Source: Candidatus Jordarchaeia archaeon
Lineage (GTDB): Archaea > Asgardarchaeota > Jordiarchaeia > Jordiarchaeales > Jordiarchaeaceae
DNA length: 37,585 bases
NCBI GenBank assembly: GCA_018383815.1
Contig: JAHAWU010000021.1
Location: forward strand, 1-37,585
Reading direction: 5' to 3'
Shown here piece after piece: positions 15,219-23,847 of the stretch (positions within the stretch are counted from its first letter, which is position 1; the number at the start of each line of letters is the position of its first letter). The translations under genes and the position numbers were made by a program. The notes under the pieces are model-generated. The model saw nothing but the letters and a program-made list of their open reading frames with translations. It was not told the DNA's origin and did no database searches.

Positions 15219-18200
15219 TTATTTTTGAAGTTTGTCCAGTCTCTCGATGAGTTTCAATAGTTCCTTGTGAAGCTTGTCCCTGCGCTTAATGTCCTGCTGA
15301 GTTATGGTGCCATCCTGCTCTTTTCTGCGTAGGCCCTCAATTTCCATGCGAATCCTTAGAAATCTATCCTGAATTTTCTCCACCTCTTTTGCAACCTCTG
15401 GTGTGGGCTTCTTCGCCTCCAGACTGGGAGGAACTCTTGACAGGCAGAGGCTGGTGTGAATGTACTCCTTCTGAACCTCATCATATTTTGGTTCAATCTT
15501 GGCTTTTTCCTCCTCAAACTTTGACTCAGTAATTTTTCCCGATTCCAACTGCCTAGCCAGGTCTTCCAACTGCGAACCAAGCCTGTTAAGCTCTGTTTGA
15601 AGCTTCTCCTTGCTCTTCTGCAGTTTCGAAATTCTTTCCCTCAGGAGCTTTTCAGCCTTGTCCAAATCAATCACCGAAGCCAGGATCAGGGGAAGCGAAT
15701 CCCTGAAGGGTTGAACATCGCCCCTCCAATCTTGAAGCAGGTCCATGTGTTGCGTCTCTGCCTCAGCTAGGAAGCTCCGCAGCTTCCTCCTAAGCCACTC
15801 CTCCTCTTGGGGAGTGTTGCCACAGGTGATGCAGGTCGCAGTTAAAAAGTCTCCGTCCTCTCTGATGAAGGTTCCAAGCTCAGTTTCCAGTTTTCTGAGA
15901 CCGCCCTTCTGCATTTCACCCATGAATGATTTGACCGCCGACATAAATCCGGAAACTAGAGTCACATCCTGCTCCATTTTCAAAAAGTCAAAAGACCACA
16001 AAGTAGCACCAGTAGTAATGTGATCCACAATGATATTCTCAAGACTAGCCAAAGCCCTGAGGGGAACCAGCCGCCTCCTACGCACTCTATCCATCCCCAC
16101 ACCAGCCACAGCCACGGAACCCACCAAGCTTCCAATCAAAAGGTAAAAAGTGAAATTCTGGCTTTGCTTCGCCACCACAAGAAACATCAGAGAAAGCAAA
16201 CCCATAAACATGGGATCAATCGCAGCACTTGTTAGGGTAACACTGTTTGTGGAACTCGCCACCCCAGAAACAGTTCCGGTTCCACTGTAAAAAGCGGTAA
16301 CTTTTAGCTCAACTGTGTCTAGGGGCACCACAATAGAGGCTTCAGCCCTCCCCTCGTCGTTGGTTAAACTAGTACGCTGAATGACTGTGCTTGAACCATT
16401 GGCGAATCTCAACGAAAAATTGAAATTAACATTCTGACCCACAAAAACAGAACCATTGGTATAATAACGCAGGGTAGCCGCAGCTACCAGTGGGGTGTTA
16501 AGAACCACACTCTGAGGCGTTTCCAACGTGATGCTAACCAAAACCTTAGTATAGTTAACCGAAATGGTACTGGAATTACTTGGTTCGAAGAGACGTTTAC
16601 TGGCTCTAAAGTACACGCTGTGAACATCAAAGGCTGTGCCAAAGTTTAATTCCACACGGTAAGAACCATTTCCATAATCTGTGGGGGTGGGAATCGTTAT
16701 GGGTGTATGATTCTCAAAATAGGAAGAAATGCTTGCTCCAGCTATTCCCTGACCCAGATTAGTCTTATTATAGTAGTGGATGGTTACGGGAACAGGCCCC
16801 GGATACTCATAATGCTCCGGATACCAGGTCACGTCAAGTTGAGAGCTCGTCAAAGCCACAACGTCAAGTTGTGATTCATTGTAGCCAACCACAAACCCGT
16901 CATGAAAACTAACAGTCACATTATAAGTTCCAGTAGATGTAGCAGTGCTATCAACATCCCAACTAAGAGAAGTGCCAGTAACCTGATTTACCGATTTTCC
17001 GTCGGTATAATTCAAGATTTGGCTAAAATCATATATGTTGAGTGTAACACTCCCGGTAACATTGCTTCTCAGAGAAGTGTTAAAAGTCACATTAATGTCT
17101 AGGAGGTCGAACAGGGTCGCGTTTTCAACAGGTTCCCCGTCAACCGCAAAGCCGATGTCCAAAACATAGTTGGGGGCGGTGCAGTTCACAATCCAAGTGC
17201 CATTACTAGCAGGAAAAATAATATCATTTGGGGGAGTGGAATTAAGCGTAATCCAAACCCCGCTAGTCCCATTATACGCCATAGAACTGTCATTTCCCCA
17301 ATCTGGAGGAATTCCTGTGATTTTGATGTAATTTGCGCCATTCGTTTCTGGGAAGCCGTCACCATCATCAGCATTAACAGTAATATTCCAAAAAGCAGCA
17401 GTGTTATAATTAACAATAAAATTAGTGTTGGCAGTGATATTTTTAGCATAACTTATGTTCCTAAAATCTACTGTTAATGTGACTACTTGCATCCATGTAC
17501 TAGTTATATCGAAATAGATGACTCCCGTTGAAGAGAGTACTGGTGTGGTTAGAATGTAGCGTCCTTCTCCTTTATTACCCATATTTTCTACATTTGTAGC
17601 ATTTATTTTTAGAGTTATTTCAGAAGGAAAGACGCTTTCTGGGTTAGGAGACGAACTCGCACTTACATTAACATTTAATTTAAAATCGACTGGGTACGTT
17701 GTCGGATCCCAATTAGCACTTGAGCTATTATACTGATAAGCATAACCATCTGCGGCGTAGTTGAGTCCCCCAACGGATAGCCAACTACCTACAAGAGGTT
17801 CTAAAGGACCTAATTTTTCAGCTGTTATGAAAAAGGTGTTACTAAACGTTTCACTGCAGTTTAAAAGCCGGTGATTAAAAGAAATATTTATCCAGCTTAC
17901 TCCAAAGACCAAATATTCGGTAACAGACAAGCCTATTTGTTGAAATGGTTTGGGAACTCCCGAACCATTGTCTTGAGCATTAAAAACTCGGAATACGGCA
18001 TTTCCAGGTGTTTGGATATTCAAAAGTAAGCTAGCATTATCGAGGTAAGCTGTTGGGTTTGTTATCTGGAAAGACATCGCCATAGGAGTAGCTATTGACC
18101 ATGAATCATTGTTAGGTAGTTCAGTACTTATGATTGTGGCGTTAGGAGCTATAATATTTGTAAGTGTTATGTTCGCGTAGGTGATGTTCCAATTTACTGG

Positions 18201-18452
18201 ACATTCTATAGTGAAATCATTTATGGTGTCAGTAGGTATGCCAGTACTATTTGTATCGTTAACTACTTGTAATGTAGCGTTTAATGTATTGCCGTTTCCG
18301 GTGTATGCTTTTGCAATGGGGTTTAGATGGCTTGGCGTGTTGAGTGGCGGTATTATTGGGTTGTTTTGTATTAGGAGTATCCCAAGCGCTGAGATTATGA
18401 ATATTAGGATGATTGTGATTGAGAGGAGCCTCTTCTTTTTCATTCTCTGCAT
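15219..18452 (-). CDS. Large surface receptor, paralogue of the 674-residue receptor
   Basis: Protein of 1077 residues from ATG 18452 (AGAAGGAAG just upstream; ATG 18443 is an alternative, and the open frame reaches back to TTG 18530). It has a lysine-rich N-terminus and signal helix, and a long sequon-rich beta-sandwich ectodomain. Its first part matches the whole ectodomain of the 8438-10462 protein (for example VSASSSPNPESVFPSEITL against VSSDGTPEHPRPSQISL). Extra Ig-like repeats follow, then a membrane helix at about 767-787, RRRR, and a 274-residue tail (804-1077) that aligns gap-free with the paralogue. The tail has a longin/roadblock-like domain, coiled coil and SHOCT-like pieces (LESGKITESKFEEE, QDGTITQQDIKR). 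Inferred to be a receptor working alongside the giant protein. Confidence 0.75.
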   Translation of the reverse strand: MQRMKKKRLLSITIILIFIISALGILLIQNNPIIPPLNTPSHLNPIAKAYTGNGNTLNATLQVVNDTNSTGIPTDTINDFTIECPVNWNITYANITLTNIIAPNATIISTELPNNDSWSIATPMAMSFQITNPTAYLDNASLLLNIQTPGNAVFRVFNAQDNGSGVPKPFQQIGLSVTEYLVFGVSWINISFNHRLLNCSETFSNTFFITAEKLGPLEPLVGSWLSVGGLNYAADGYAYQYNSSSANWDPTTYPVDFKLNVNVSASSSPNPESVFPSEITLKINATNVENMGNKGEGRYILTTPVLSSTGVIYFDITSTWMQVVTLTVDFRNISYAKNITANTNFIVNYNTAAFWNITVNADDGDGFPETNGANYIKITGIPPDWGNDSSMAYNGTSGVWITLNSTPPNDIIFPASNGTWIVNCTAPNYVLDIGFAVDGEPVENATLFDLLDINVTFNTSLRSNVTGSVTLNIYDFSQILNYTDGKSVNQVTGTSLSWDVDSTATSTGTYNVTVSFHDGFVVGYNESQLDVVALTSSQLDVTWYPEHYEYPGPVPVTIHYYNKTNLGQGIAGASISSYFENHTPITIPTPTDYGNGSYRVELNFGTAFDVHSVYFRASKRLFEPSNSSTISVNYTKVLVSITLETPQSVVLNTPLVAAATLRYYTNGSVFVGQNVNFNFSLRFANGSSTVIQRTSLTNDEGRAEASIVVPLDTVELKVTAFYSGTGTVSGVASSTNSVTLTSAAIDPMFMGLLSLMFLVVAKQSQNFTFYLLIGSLVGSVAVAGVGMDRVRRRRLVPLRALASLENIIVDHITTGATLWSFDFLKMEQDVTLVSGFMSAVKSFMGEMQKGGLRKLETELGTFIREDGDFLTATCITCGNTPQEEEWLRRKLRSFLAEAETQHMDLLQDWRGDVQPFRDSLPLILASVIDLDKAEKLLRERISKLQKSKEKLQTELNRLGSQLEDLARQLESGKITESKFEEEKAKIEPKYDEVQKEYIHTSLCLSRVPPSLEAKKPTPEVAKEVEKIQDRFLRIRMEIEGLRRKEQDGTITQQDIKRRDKLHKELLKLIERLDKLQK

Positions 18453-18997
18453 TCTTCCTTCTGGGAGAATTTTTTTGATATTTGTGCCTGTTATCTTTGT
18501 GGAATATTTATGGTTTTTTGGATATTTCAACTTTTTCTGATTTTTTTGTTGGCGTTTTGGGAAATTTTTTGTTGTTTTTCTTTTTTGGGTGGTTTTTTCT
18601 TTTTTTCTTGGTGTTTTTTTTGTGTTTTTTGGGGTTGTGGTTTTGGATTAATTTTTTTCTCGGTTAAACTTTTGGGGTGCTTCGATTTTATGGTTTTTTG
18701 TGTTTTTCTCCTTTTTACGCTTCTTAGCTAGGGTGATTCGATTTTGTGGTTGTGGGTGTTGGATTTTCTTCTTTGTGGTTGGACTTTGCGAAATTCACAA
18801 AAGGGGGATTGTGGAAAAGGAGGTGTTTGTGGAGGGAATCTTATTGGTTGTGGGGTTTGGTTTTGGTTATGCAATTGTCGTAATGCTGTGATTCTTTGGA
18901 GATAAAGCTTATAAGGAGCTACTAGAAAAATAATGAAGTATAGAATCATTTCTAGAGAAACCCCCGGTTAAGGGGGAGAATGTAGGAGGAAAGACTC
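18453..18997. other. Divergent promoter region with strong T/G strand bias
   Basis: The plus strand from about 18531 to 18880 is almost entirely T and G, with long T-runs. Open frames across it are low-complexity artefacts. For the minus-strand receptor gene a TATA-like CATAAATATT lies near 18503-18512, predicting a start near 18480. For the plus-strand gene at 18998, CTTATAAGG (about 18907-18915) is a candidate TATA box. Confidence 0.45.
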
Positions 18998-19438
18998 TTG
19001 GCAGAAGAAAAGGCTTGGGCAATTTTAGGAATCTTGGGTGGACTCTACGGAATAGTCTCCGGAATCGCTATCGCCATTGCTGGAGTGGGTGCTGCGAACA
19101 CCATTAACAACGTTCTACTACTGAGCTACCTGTACCCTGAGTATATTGCATTGATTCTCCAGATTGTGCAGTACGTTTCTCCAACATTGGCAGCCTTCAC
19201 CTTTGGTCCGCTTGCTCCACTTTTGGGTTTGCAGGCGAGCTCCGCTCTATCCATTCTGGGAATCATCGTCATAATCCTTGGTTTACTGATACTCTTGGGC
19301 GCATTTGGCGCAATGCGGGGAATGGCTTGGGGCGCAATTTTGATGGCAATCTTTGGGTTCATTGGGTTCATACTCTTTAACCTTGGAGGACTTCTGGCAC
19401 TCATCGCCGGCCTAGTGCTCTACTACCAGGCCAAATAA
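18998..19438 (+). CDS. Four-helix membrane protein, first of a paralogous pair
   Basis: Hydrophobic protein of 146 residues with four predicted membrane helices (about 8-33, 42-62, 82-105, 110-142) and Gly-rich motifs GILGGLYGIVSG and GFIGFILFNLGGLLALIAG. It resembles small DUF4064-like membrane proteins; function unknown. It starts at TTG 18998 with AGGAGGA nine bases upstream. The next gene (19614) encodes a related protein with matching GGLYGVLSG and GFFAFFNFGGLLGLISG, so this is a tandem duplication. It diverges from the large receptor gene, sharing the intergenic region. Confidence 0.7.
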   Translation: MAEEKAWAILGILGGLYGIVSGIAIAIAGVGAANTINNVLLLSYLYPEYIALILQIVQYVSPTLAAFTFGPLAPLLGLQASSALSILGIIVIILGLLILLGAFGAMRGMAWGAILMAIFGFIGFILFNLGGLLALIAGLVLYYQAK

Positions 19439-19613
19439 GGAGACCCTGCAAGCAAAATAAACTATCTTCAATTTTTTTCTTTTTTGCTTTTTCCCTGTTT
19501 TTTGATTTTTGAGTGAGGGGCGCAACGTTTAAGCTGGGTTTTGGGGATACTATTTTAAGTGTGGAAATCTAAAGAGGTTATTGGTAGTTTAATGTTAATT
19601 TAGGGGTTTTTGC

Positions 19614-20066
19614 ATGGGTTCTGGTTCGCAGAAGGCTTATGTTGTGTTGGGTTGTATTGGCGGCTTATATGGGGTGTTAAGTGGGCTGGTGATAATGTTT
19701 TTGGGTGTTAGTTTGAGGGGGAATATTCTATTTTTGATGGGGCTTTCTGTTCTTTTTCCACAATTTTTGGAGCAGCTTATGGCCTATTTGTCCACGTATT
19801 TGTTTTCCTTCATCAATTTAATTTCCTTGGGCCCGTTGGGGGGCTACTATGTGGGCTCAATTATTTGGGACCTATACACTTTCGGAGTAATAGTGGCGGT
19901 TCACGGTTTTGTCATCCTTCTAAGTTCCATAGGGGCCTGGACTGGCAACAGGTGGTACGCAGTGATTCTAACTGTTTTTGGTTTGATGGGATTCTTCGCC
20001 TTCTTTAACTTTGGAGGCCTACTTGGGCTTATAAGCGGAGCTATATTGTGGGAGCACATGAAATAG
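19614..20066 (+). CDS. Four-helix membrane protein, second of a paralogous pair
   Basis: Protein of 150 residues, four membrane helices, aligning with the 18998 product over its full length, most clearly at GCIGGLYGVLSGLVI and LMGFFAFFNFGGLLGLISG. ATG 19614 has AGGGG seven bases upstream, and a TATA-like ATTTTAAGT at about 19551 suggests its own promoter 175 bases after the first gene. No catalytic residues are apparent; a structural or channel-forming role is possible but unsupported. The gene ends just before a degenerate IS605-end-like repeat and a pseudogene. Confidence 0.7.
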   Translation: MGSGSQKAYVVLGCIGGLYGVLSGLVIMFLGVSLRGNILFLMGLSVLFPQFLEQLMAYLSTYLFSFINLISLGPLGGYYVGSIIWDLYTFGVIVAVHGFVILLSSIGAWTGNRWYAVILTVFGLMGFFAFFNFGGLLGLISGAILWEHMK

Positions 20067-20080
20067 CTTTTCCATTGCCT

Positions 20081-20141
20081 GACAAACTCTACGATAATGG
20101 CCGGCGAGAAAAGCGCCACACTATGTAGGGGGAGCGTCAAA
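20081..20141 (+). repeat. Degenerate copy of IS200/IS605 right-end-like repeat
   Basis: Contains GGCCGGCGAGAAAAGCGCCA and TAGGGGGAGCGTCAAA, matching the family seen clearly at 20607-20657, 28704-28755 and 32375-32423. It is more diverged than those and lies at the 5' edge of the Fe-S pseudogene, in opposite orientation to the copy inside that gene. Confidence 0.45.
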
Positions 20142-20835
20142 CTGCCTTCGATTGTGGGCTTTTCTGAAACTCCCTTCTGGCCTGGGAGGAAGGATGATAG
20201 AGCCTTAAAGCTTGCTCCCCTCTGGAAGGATTACTTTGAAAGAAAGTTTGCCTATGAGATTGGGTAAAGGAAACAATCCATTCTTGGGGTGATACCTGTA
20301 GATATTTCCATATCTCACGGCTCGCAGGTAACTCCCTACGAGGATATCAAAGAGCTACTTAAGGCAAACGAGTTTTTCGCCGTTGGCTAATTGTCCCTGT
20401 AGACAGATCTCTTGATACATTGGGAGGAGGATGCAACCATTCTCTGAAGGTTTACCTACATTTTGATAGTATGGGACAATATAGCGGAACACGGAACGGG
20501 CAGAGAGATCACCAGAGAAGAAACGCTAGAAATCCTGAAAAAAGCGAACCAGTAAGGCCTAGTACATGTGACTGAAAATCACCAGGGAAAAATAGCAAAC
20601 CATATTTGGCACTCCCCACGGCCAAAGTCTGGGGCTTTCTCGCCAACGATTTGTAAACGAATATGCAGAGGTAGACGAGCAGAGGTGCATGGTATGCGGA
20701 GTCTGCTATCCCACATGTCCAAGCGAAGCCATAAAATTGGTGAGAAGACCAGATGAGCATATCTCCGAGATTCCAGACAACAAAACATTCATCATAAATA
20801 TGCTAAAAGAGAAGACAGAAAAAAGAGGACAATAA
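20139..20835 (+). pseudogene. Decayed 4Fe-4S protein gene
   Basis: Three frames must be combined to read it. Frame 1 gives a stretch ending PLWKDYFERKFAYEIG, a stop, then IPVDISISHGSQVTPYEDIK. Frame 2 gives ANCPCRQIS, frame 3 GGGCNHSLKVYLHFDSMGQY, then frame 1 again EHGTGREITREETLEILKKA. After an inserted IS605-end-like repeat the end reads VDEQRCMVCGVCYPTCPSEA, a 4Fe-4S ferredoxin motif, to TAA at 20833-20835. Several in-frame stops and frameshifts make it non-functional. The parent was a ferredoxin-domain oxidoreductase-type protein with CPCR and Cys-His motifs. Confidence 0.75.
20607..20657 (-). repeat. IS200/IS605 right-end-like hairpin repeat inside the pseudogene
   Basis: Minus strand TTACAAATCGTTGGCGAG, then AAAGCCCCAGACTTTGGCCGT, split here, and GGGGAGTGCC. 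The CCCC…GGGG arms form a hairpin with ACTTT in the loop, as in the right ends (and omega-RNA 3' ends) of TnpB elements. It separates the two halves of the Fe-S pseudogene, replacing the segment expected to hold further cysteines. No tnpB remains nearby. Confidence 0.55.
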
Positions 20836-21069
20836 GCATCCTTTTCTTACTATTCTTCTTTTGCCCCGAGTTCAAAGTTTTTTCTTTTTTATCCTCAGAT
20901 GCCACTTTTTCTTTATTGCCTTTTCGTCCTTCATTCGATAAATTAATTGATTCGTTCGCTGAAGGCCTCTTATCTAAATTTGGTGGAAGGCGTAAATTAA
21001 AAAGTGTAGGCTGTGAAATATAATAAGCCTACTCCTATAATCCTCGATTGAGGAGAGATATTTGAAAAA

Positions 21070-22155
21070 GTGGAGTTTAAGGAGGTTTTTGATTTGAGTT
21101 GGATTGGAAGTTCTCTACGCGACCTACCAAGGTTGAGGAACTGTAAAAGGAGACGCATATCCAGCTGGGATAAGAGTGGCGGCAACGATGACTACCTGTT
21201 GATAAAAAGCCGGGAGAGTGTAACCATAGCTGATATTAGGGGTGCGGGCTGCATAACCCACATTTGGGTGACCATGGATTGCTCAGCACCATACTATTTG
21301 AGAAAAATCCTTATTCGCATGTTTTGGGACGATGAGGAGAGCCCTTCAGTTGAGGTGCCCGTAGGAGACTTCTTTGGAATAGGACACGCCATACGCAAAA
21401 ACTTCGTCTCCCTACCCCTCACCATGTCTCCAGAAAACGGCAGAGGATTCAACTGCTTCTTCCCCATGCCCTTCTCCAAAAGAGCAGTCATCGAAATTGT
21501 TAACGAGGCGGAGCAAGCCATGATCTTCTACTACTACATTGACTATGAGGAGTATGCTCAGCTCGAGGAGAACCTAGGAAGGTTCCACGCAACCTGGAAT
21601 AGGGAAAACCCCTGTGAGGGTATATCCGACTTTGGAATGGACAACTGGGAGTACCTCTTCGGAGGAAAAAATCTTGACGGCAAAGGAAACTATGTAATAC
21701 TGGAGGCTGAGGGAAAAGGACACTACGTGGGATGCAACCTCAACATCCACAACCTCAGATTAACCAGAGAGATGTGGAACTGGTACGGTGAGGGAGACGA
21801 CATGATATTCATAGACGGCGACGAACAGCCAACCATAAATGGAACGGGAACCGAAGACTACTTTAACACTGCCTTCTGCCCCGCCCAAGAGTACTGTGCC
21901 CCCTACCATGGGATAACCGTTGCCGGAGGCAAGAACTGGTCGGGAAAAATAAGCATGTACCGGTTCCACATAGAGGACCCCATATACTTTGAAAAATCCA
22001 TAAGGGTAACAATTGAGCATGGACACGCCAACAGGCGCTCCGACGACTACTCCAGCACAGCCTACTGGTACCAAACAGAGCCCCACAAAAAATTCAAGCC
22101 CATGCTTCCGGTGGAAAAAAGACTGCCCAGAGAGGAACCCAAAGAATTCGACTAA
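21070..22155 (+). CDS. GH172-family glycoside hydrolase (DUF2961)
   Basis: Protein of 361 residues, the normal single-domain length for DUF2961/GH172, a fold shared with difructose-dianhydride-forming and alpha-D-fructofuranosidase/arabinofuranosidase enzymes. Motifs include RGAGCITHIWVTM, EVPVGDFFG, then EGDDMIFIDG with Glu241 and INGTGTEDYF with Glu262. The two Glu are 21 residues apart, as the catalytic pair of characterised GH172 enzymes is. There is no signal peptide, so it is probably cytoplasmic, acting on imported or internal furanosides; the substrate is unknown. GTG 21070 is the first standard start; GAGGAG lies about 16 bases upstream, so the ribosome site is only fair. It forms homomultimers in known cases. 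It stands alone after the pseudogene. Confidence 0.85.
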   Translation: MEFKEVFDLSWIGSSLRDLPRLRNCKRRRISSWDKSGGNDDYLLIKSRESVTIADIRGAGCITHIWVTMDCSAPYYLRKILIRMFWDDEESPSVEVPVGDFFGIGHAIRKNFVSLPLTMSPENGRGFNCFFPMPFSKRAVIEIVNEAEQAMIFYYYIDYEEYAQLEENLGRFHATWNRENPCEGISDFGMDNWEYLFGGKNLDGKGNYVILEAEGKGHYVGCNLNIHNLRLTREMWNWYGEGDDMIFIDGDEQPTINGTGTEDYFNTAFCPAQEYCAPYHGITVAGGKNWSGKISMYRFHIEDPIYFEKSIRVTIEHGHANRRSDDYSSTAYWYQTEPHKKFKPMLPVEKRLPREEPKEFD

Positions 22156-22462
22156 TACCGAGAAAACTTCAAAGAATACCCAGAACGATCAAATAGACTA
22201 TTACTATAAAGGAAAAATGCGCTCTATTGTATCTTTGTATACTTTTTCTAACATTTTTTTATGGAGTTATTTAGGTTTGCATTGTAAAATTGCAAAGACT
22301 CATAAAAATAAATGGATAAAATGAAGAAAATAAAAATTGTTCAAAGAGTAAATGCTTGAAGTGTTGAATCGAAAGATGTGTGAAAAGATATATAAATAAA
22401 ATTCCCATCGTTTTAACGAAGATTCCGGTAGTAGATGATTTCAAATTTTGAGGGGATAATAC
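22156..22462. other. Intergenic with promoter of the roadblock gene
   Basis: AT-rich, no ORF. GATATATAAATA at 22387-22398 is a good archaeal TATA box, predicting a transcript start near 22420 and a 40-base leader before TTG 22463. Confidence 0.5.
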
Positions 22463-22861
22463 TTGAACAGGGCAAATTTGAACCGTATGATTGAAATTGT
22501 GGAGCTTAATTTGGGCACCTGGAAAGCGCAAGCAGTAGCCATCATTGATGTTAACAATAAGGTTTGGTGTGAAAAAGGCACTGTTCAAAGAGAAGTTCTT
22601 GAGTATTACCAGAAGTTCCCCCTTTCTGAAATGCATACGGGAGATAGCCTGCACAACAATAACACTTTTCTCATGAAGATCACGGATAAAACTGGAATTA
22701 TTGTGGTTATGGGTGAGCCCCATTTGGCTAGGCTGGCCGCAATAAACCTCAAGGGAAGAATAAACGCTCTCTCAGACTTCTACGATTTAGAAAGCCTTAT
22801 TGGGGAAGAGAAAAATACTAAAATGGGAAGCATCCTAAAAAAGGAAAAGGAAATCTGGTAA
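22463..22861 (+). CDS. Roadblock/LC7-like protein
   Basis: Protein of 132 residues with the pattern of roadblock/LC7 (MglB-like) domains: an N-terminal helix, a first strand pair (QAVAIIDVNNKVWCEKG), and FLMKITDKTGIIVVMGEPHL followed by the helix ARLAAINLKGRINALSDFYD. Such proteins form homodimers and act as platforms or activating partners for Ras-like GTPases. No GTPase lies in the window, so the partner is elsewhere. TTG 22463 is preceded by GAGGGGAT. The next gene starts two bases after its stop, so the two are surely co-translated. The longin-like tails of the receptors at 8.4 and 15.2 kb may belong to the same regulatory network (inference). Confidence 0.65.
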   Translation: MNRANLNRMIEIVELNLGTWKAQAVAIIDVNNKVWCEKGTVQREVLEYYQKFPLSEMHTGDSLHNNNTFLMKITDKTGIIVVMGEPHLARLAAINLKGRINALSDFYDLESLIGEEKNTKMGSILKKEKEIW

Positions 22862-22863
22862 CC

Positions 22864-23664
22864 ATGGCTCTCTACGAATCTCTGGTACTAATATGCTCCA
22901 TACCTCCCGCGGTCTGCGCGGCTTATCTGGCTAAACGCTTCTTTGAAAGGAGGCAAATCGTCACCCTCCTAATAATCATTTATTTCGCCATGTTTTCAGC
23001 AACCTGGATAGGCTACTACCTCATCCTCACAGACCTTTTCCAAGTTCACCCCTACGTGTACATAGTTTTCACATCCCTAATAGACTTCTCCGTAGTGCTA
23101 CTCGTGGGATTGGTGATGATGGAAATAAGGGAACTCTACCTGCTCCCACCATTCGTAGCCACCCTCGCAGCATTCCACTACTTTATTTTGGACTACACCA
23201 GAACTGAAGCCTATTTGGGCATCCAGTACCTCTCACTTGTGACAACTGGACAGCTTATCGGGCAGAGCTGGTTCGTTATCCTTGGAAACTTGGATCCGAG
23301 CCTACTTAGAACCCTCCCCTACTTCCTAAACATTGAATTCCTCATAGACCCTCTAAACGTAATGTATCCTCCCACACCCATAATTGTAATGGGAATGTAC
23401 ATTATGCTAATTTCTGCCCCTACAATCCTACTTTTCTACTATATTGCTTGGAAGAACAGGAGCGGCAGATCATTGGGATTCGCCCTGGGACTCACAATAC
23501 TGATGGTCAACATGTTCTACCAGAGAGTATCCCCAGAAATCCAAGCCATAATAACACTTGTAGGAACAATCATATTCGCCCTAGGAATATTTGGAGCGTT
23601 GGATGAGCTGATACCAAAAATTGAAGAAATAAAGAAACCCACCCTAAAACAGAGCGGCAGCTAA
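22864..23664 (+). CDS. Multipass membrane protein in operon with roadblock-like protein
   Basis: Protein of 266 residues with about seven to eight membrane helices and a short charged C-terminal tail (PKIEEIKKPTLKQ). I do not recognise a family. It begins two bases after the stop of the roadblock-like gene, so the products probably act together, for example as a membrane anchor or sensor whose cytosolic partner talks to a GTPase. ATG 22864. There is no obvious catalytic motif; charged residues in mid-protein segments (DFSVVLLVGLVMMEIRE) could line a channel or a ligand pocket. Confidence 0.65.
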   Translation: MALYESLVLICSIPPAVCAAYLAKRFFERRQIVTLLIIIYFAMFSATWIGYYLILTDLFQVHPYVYIVFTSLIDFSVVLLVGLVMMEIRELYLLPPFVATLAAFHYFILDYTRTEAYLGIQYLSLVTTGQLIGQSWFVILGNLDPSLLRTLPYFLNIEFLIDPLNVMYPPTPIIVMGMYIMLISAPTILLFYYIAWKNRSGRSLGFALGLTILMVNMFYQRVSPEIQAIITLVGTIIFALGIFGALDELIPKIEEIKKPTLKQSGS

Positions 23665-23847
23665 AACTTCATGCTAAAAATAAGGGGAGAAGTTGCAAAG
23701 ACAGCCAGGGTTAAACAACAATGACTGAGCACTCTTGGAATTTTTCCCTCAAAAATTGTTACATAAAAACCTCTATCTAAGAAGCGCAACCTATGAAGGA
23801 CGAAAACATGTTTTTATAACCAAAAAAATGGGGGGGAGGGTTTCGTT

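Noticed and set aside
18482-18891. Three short overlapping plus-strand open frames rich in Phe, Leu, Gly and Trp
   Set aside because: They come from the T/G-biased intergenic stretch; low complexity, no ribosome site and no homology pattern.
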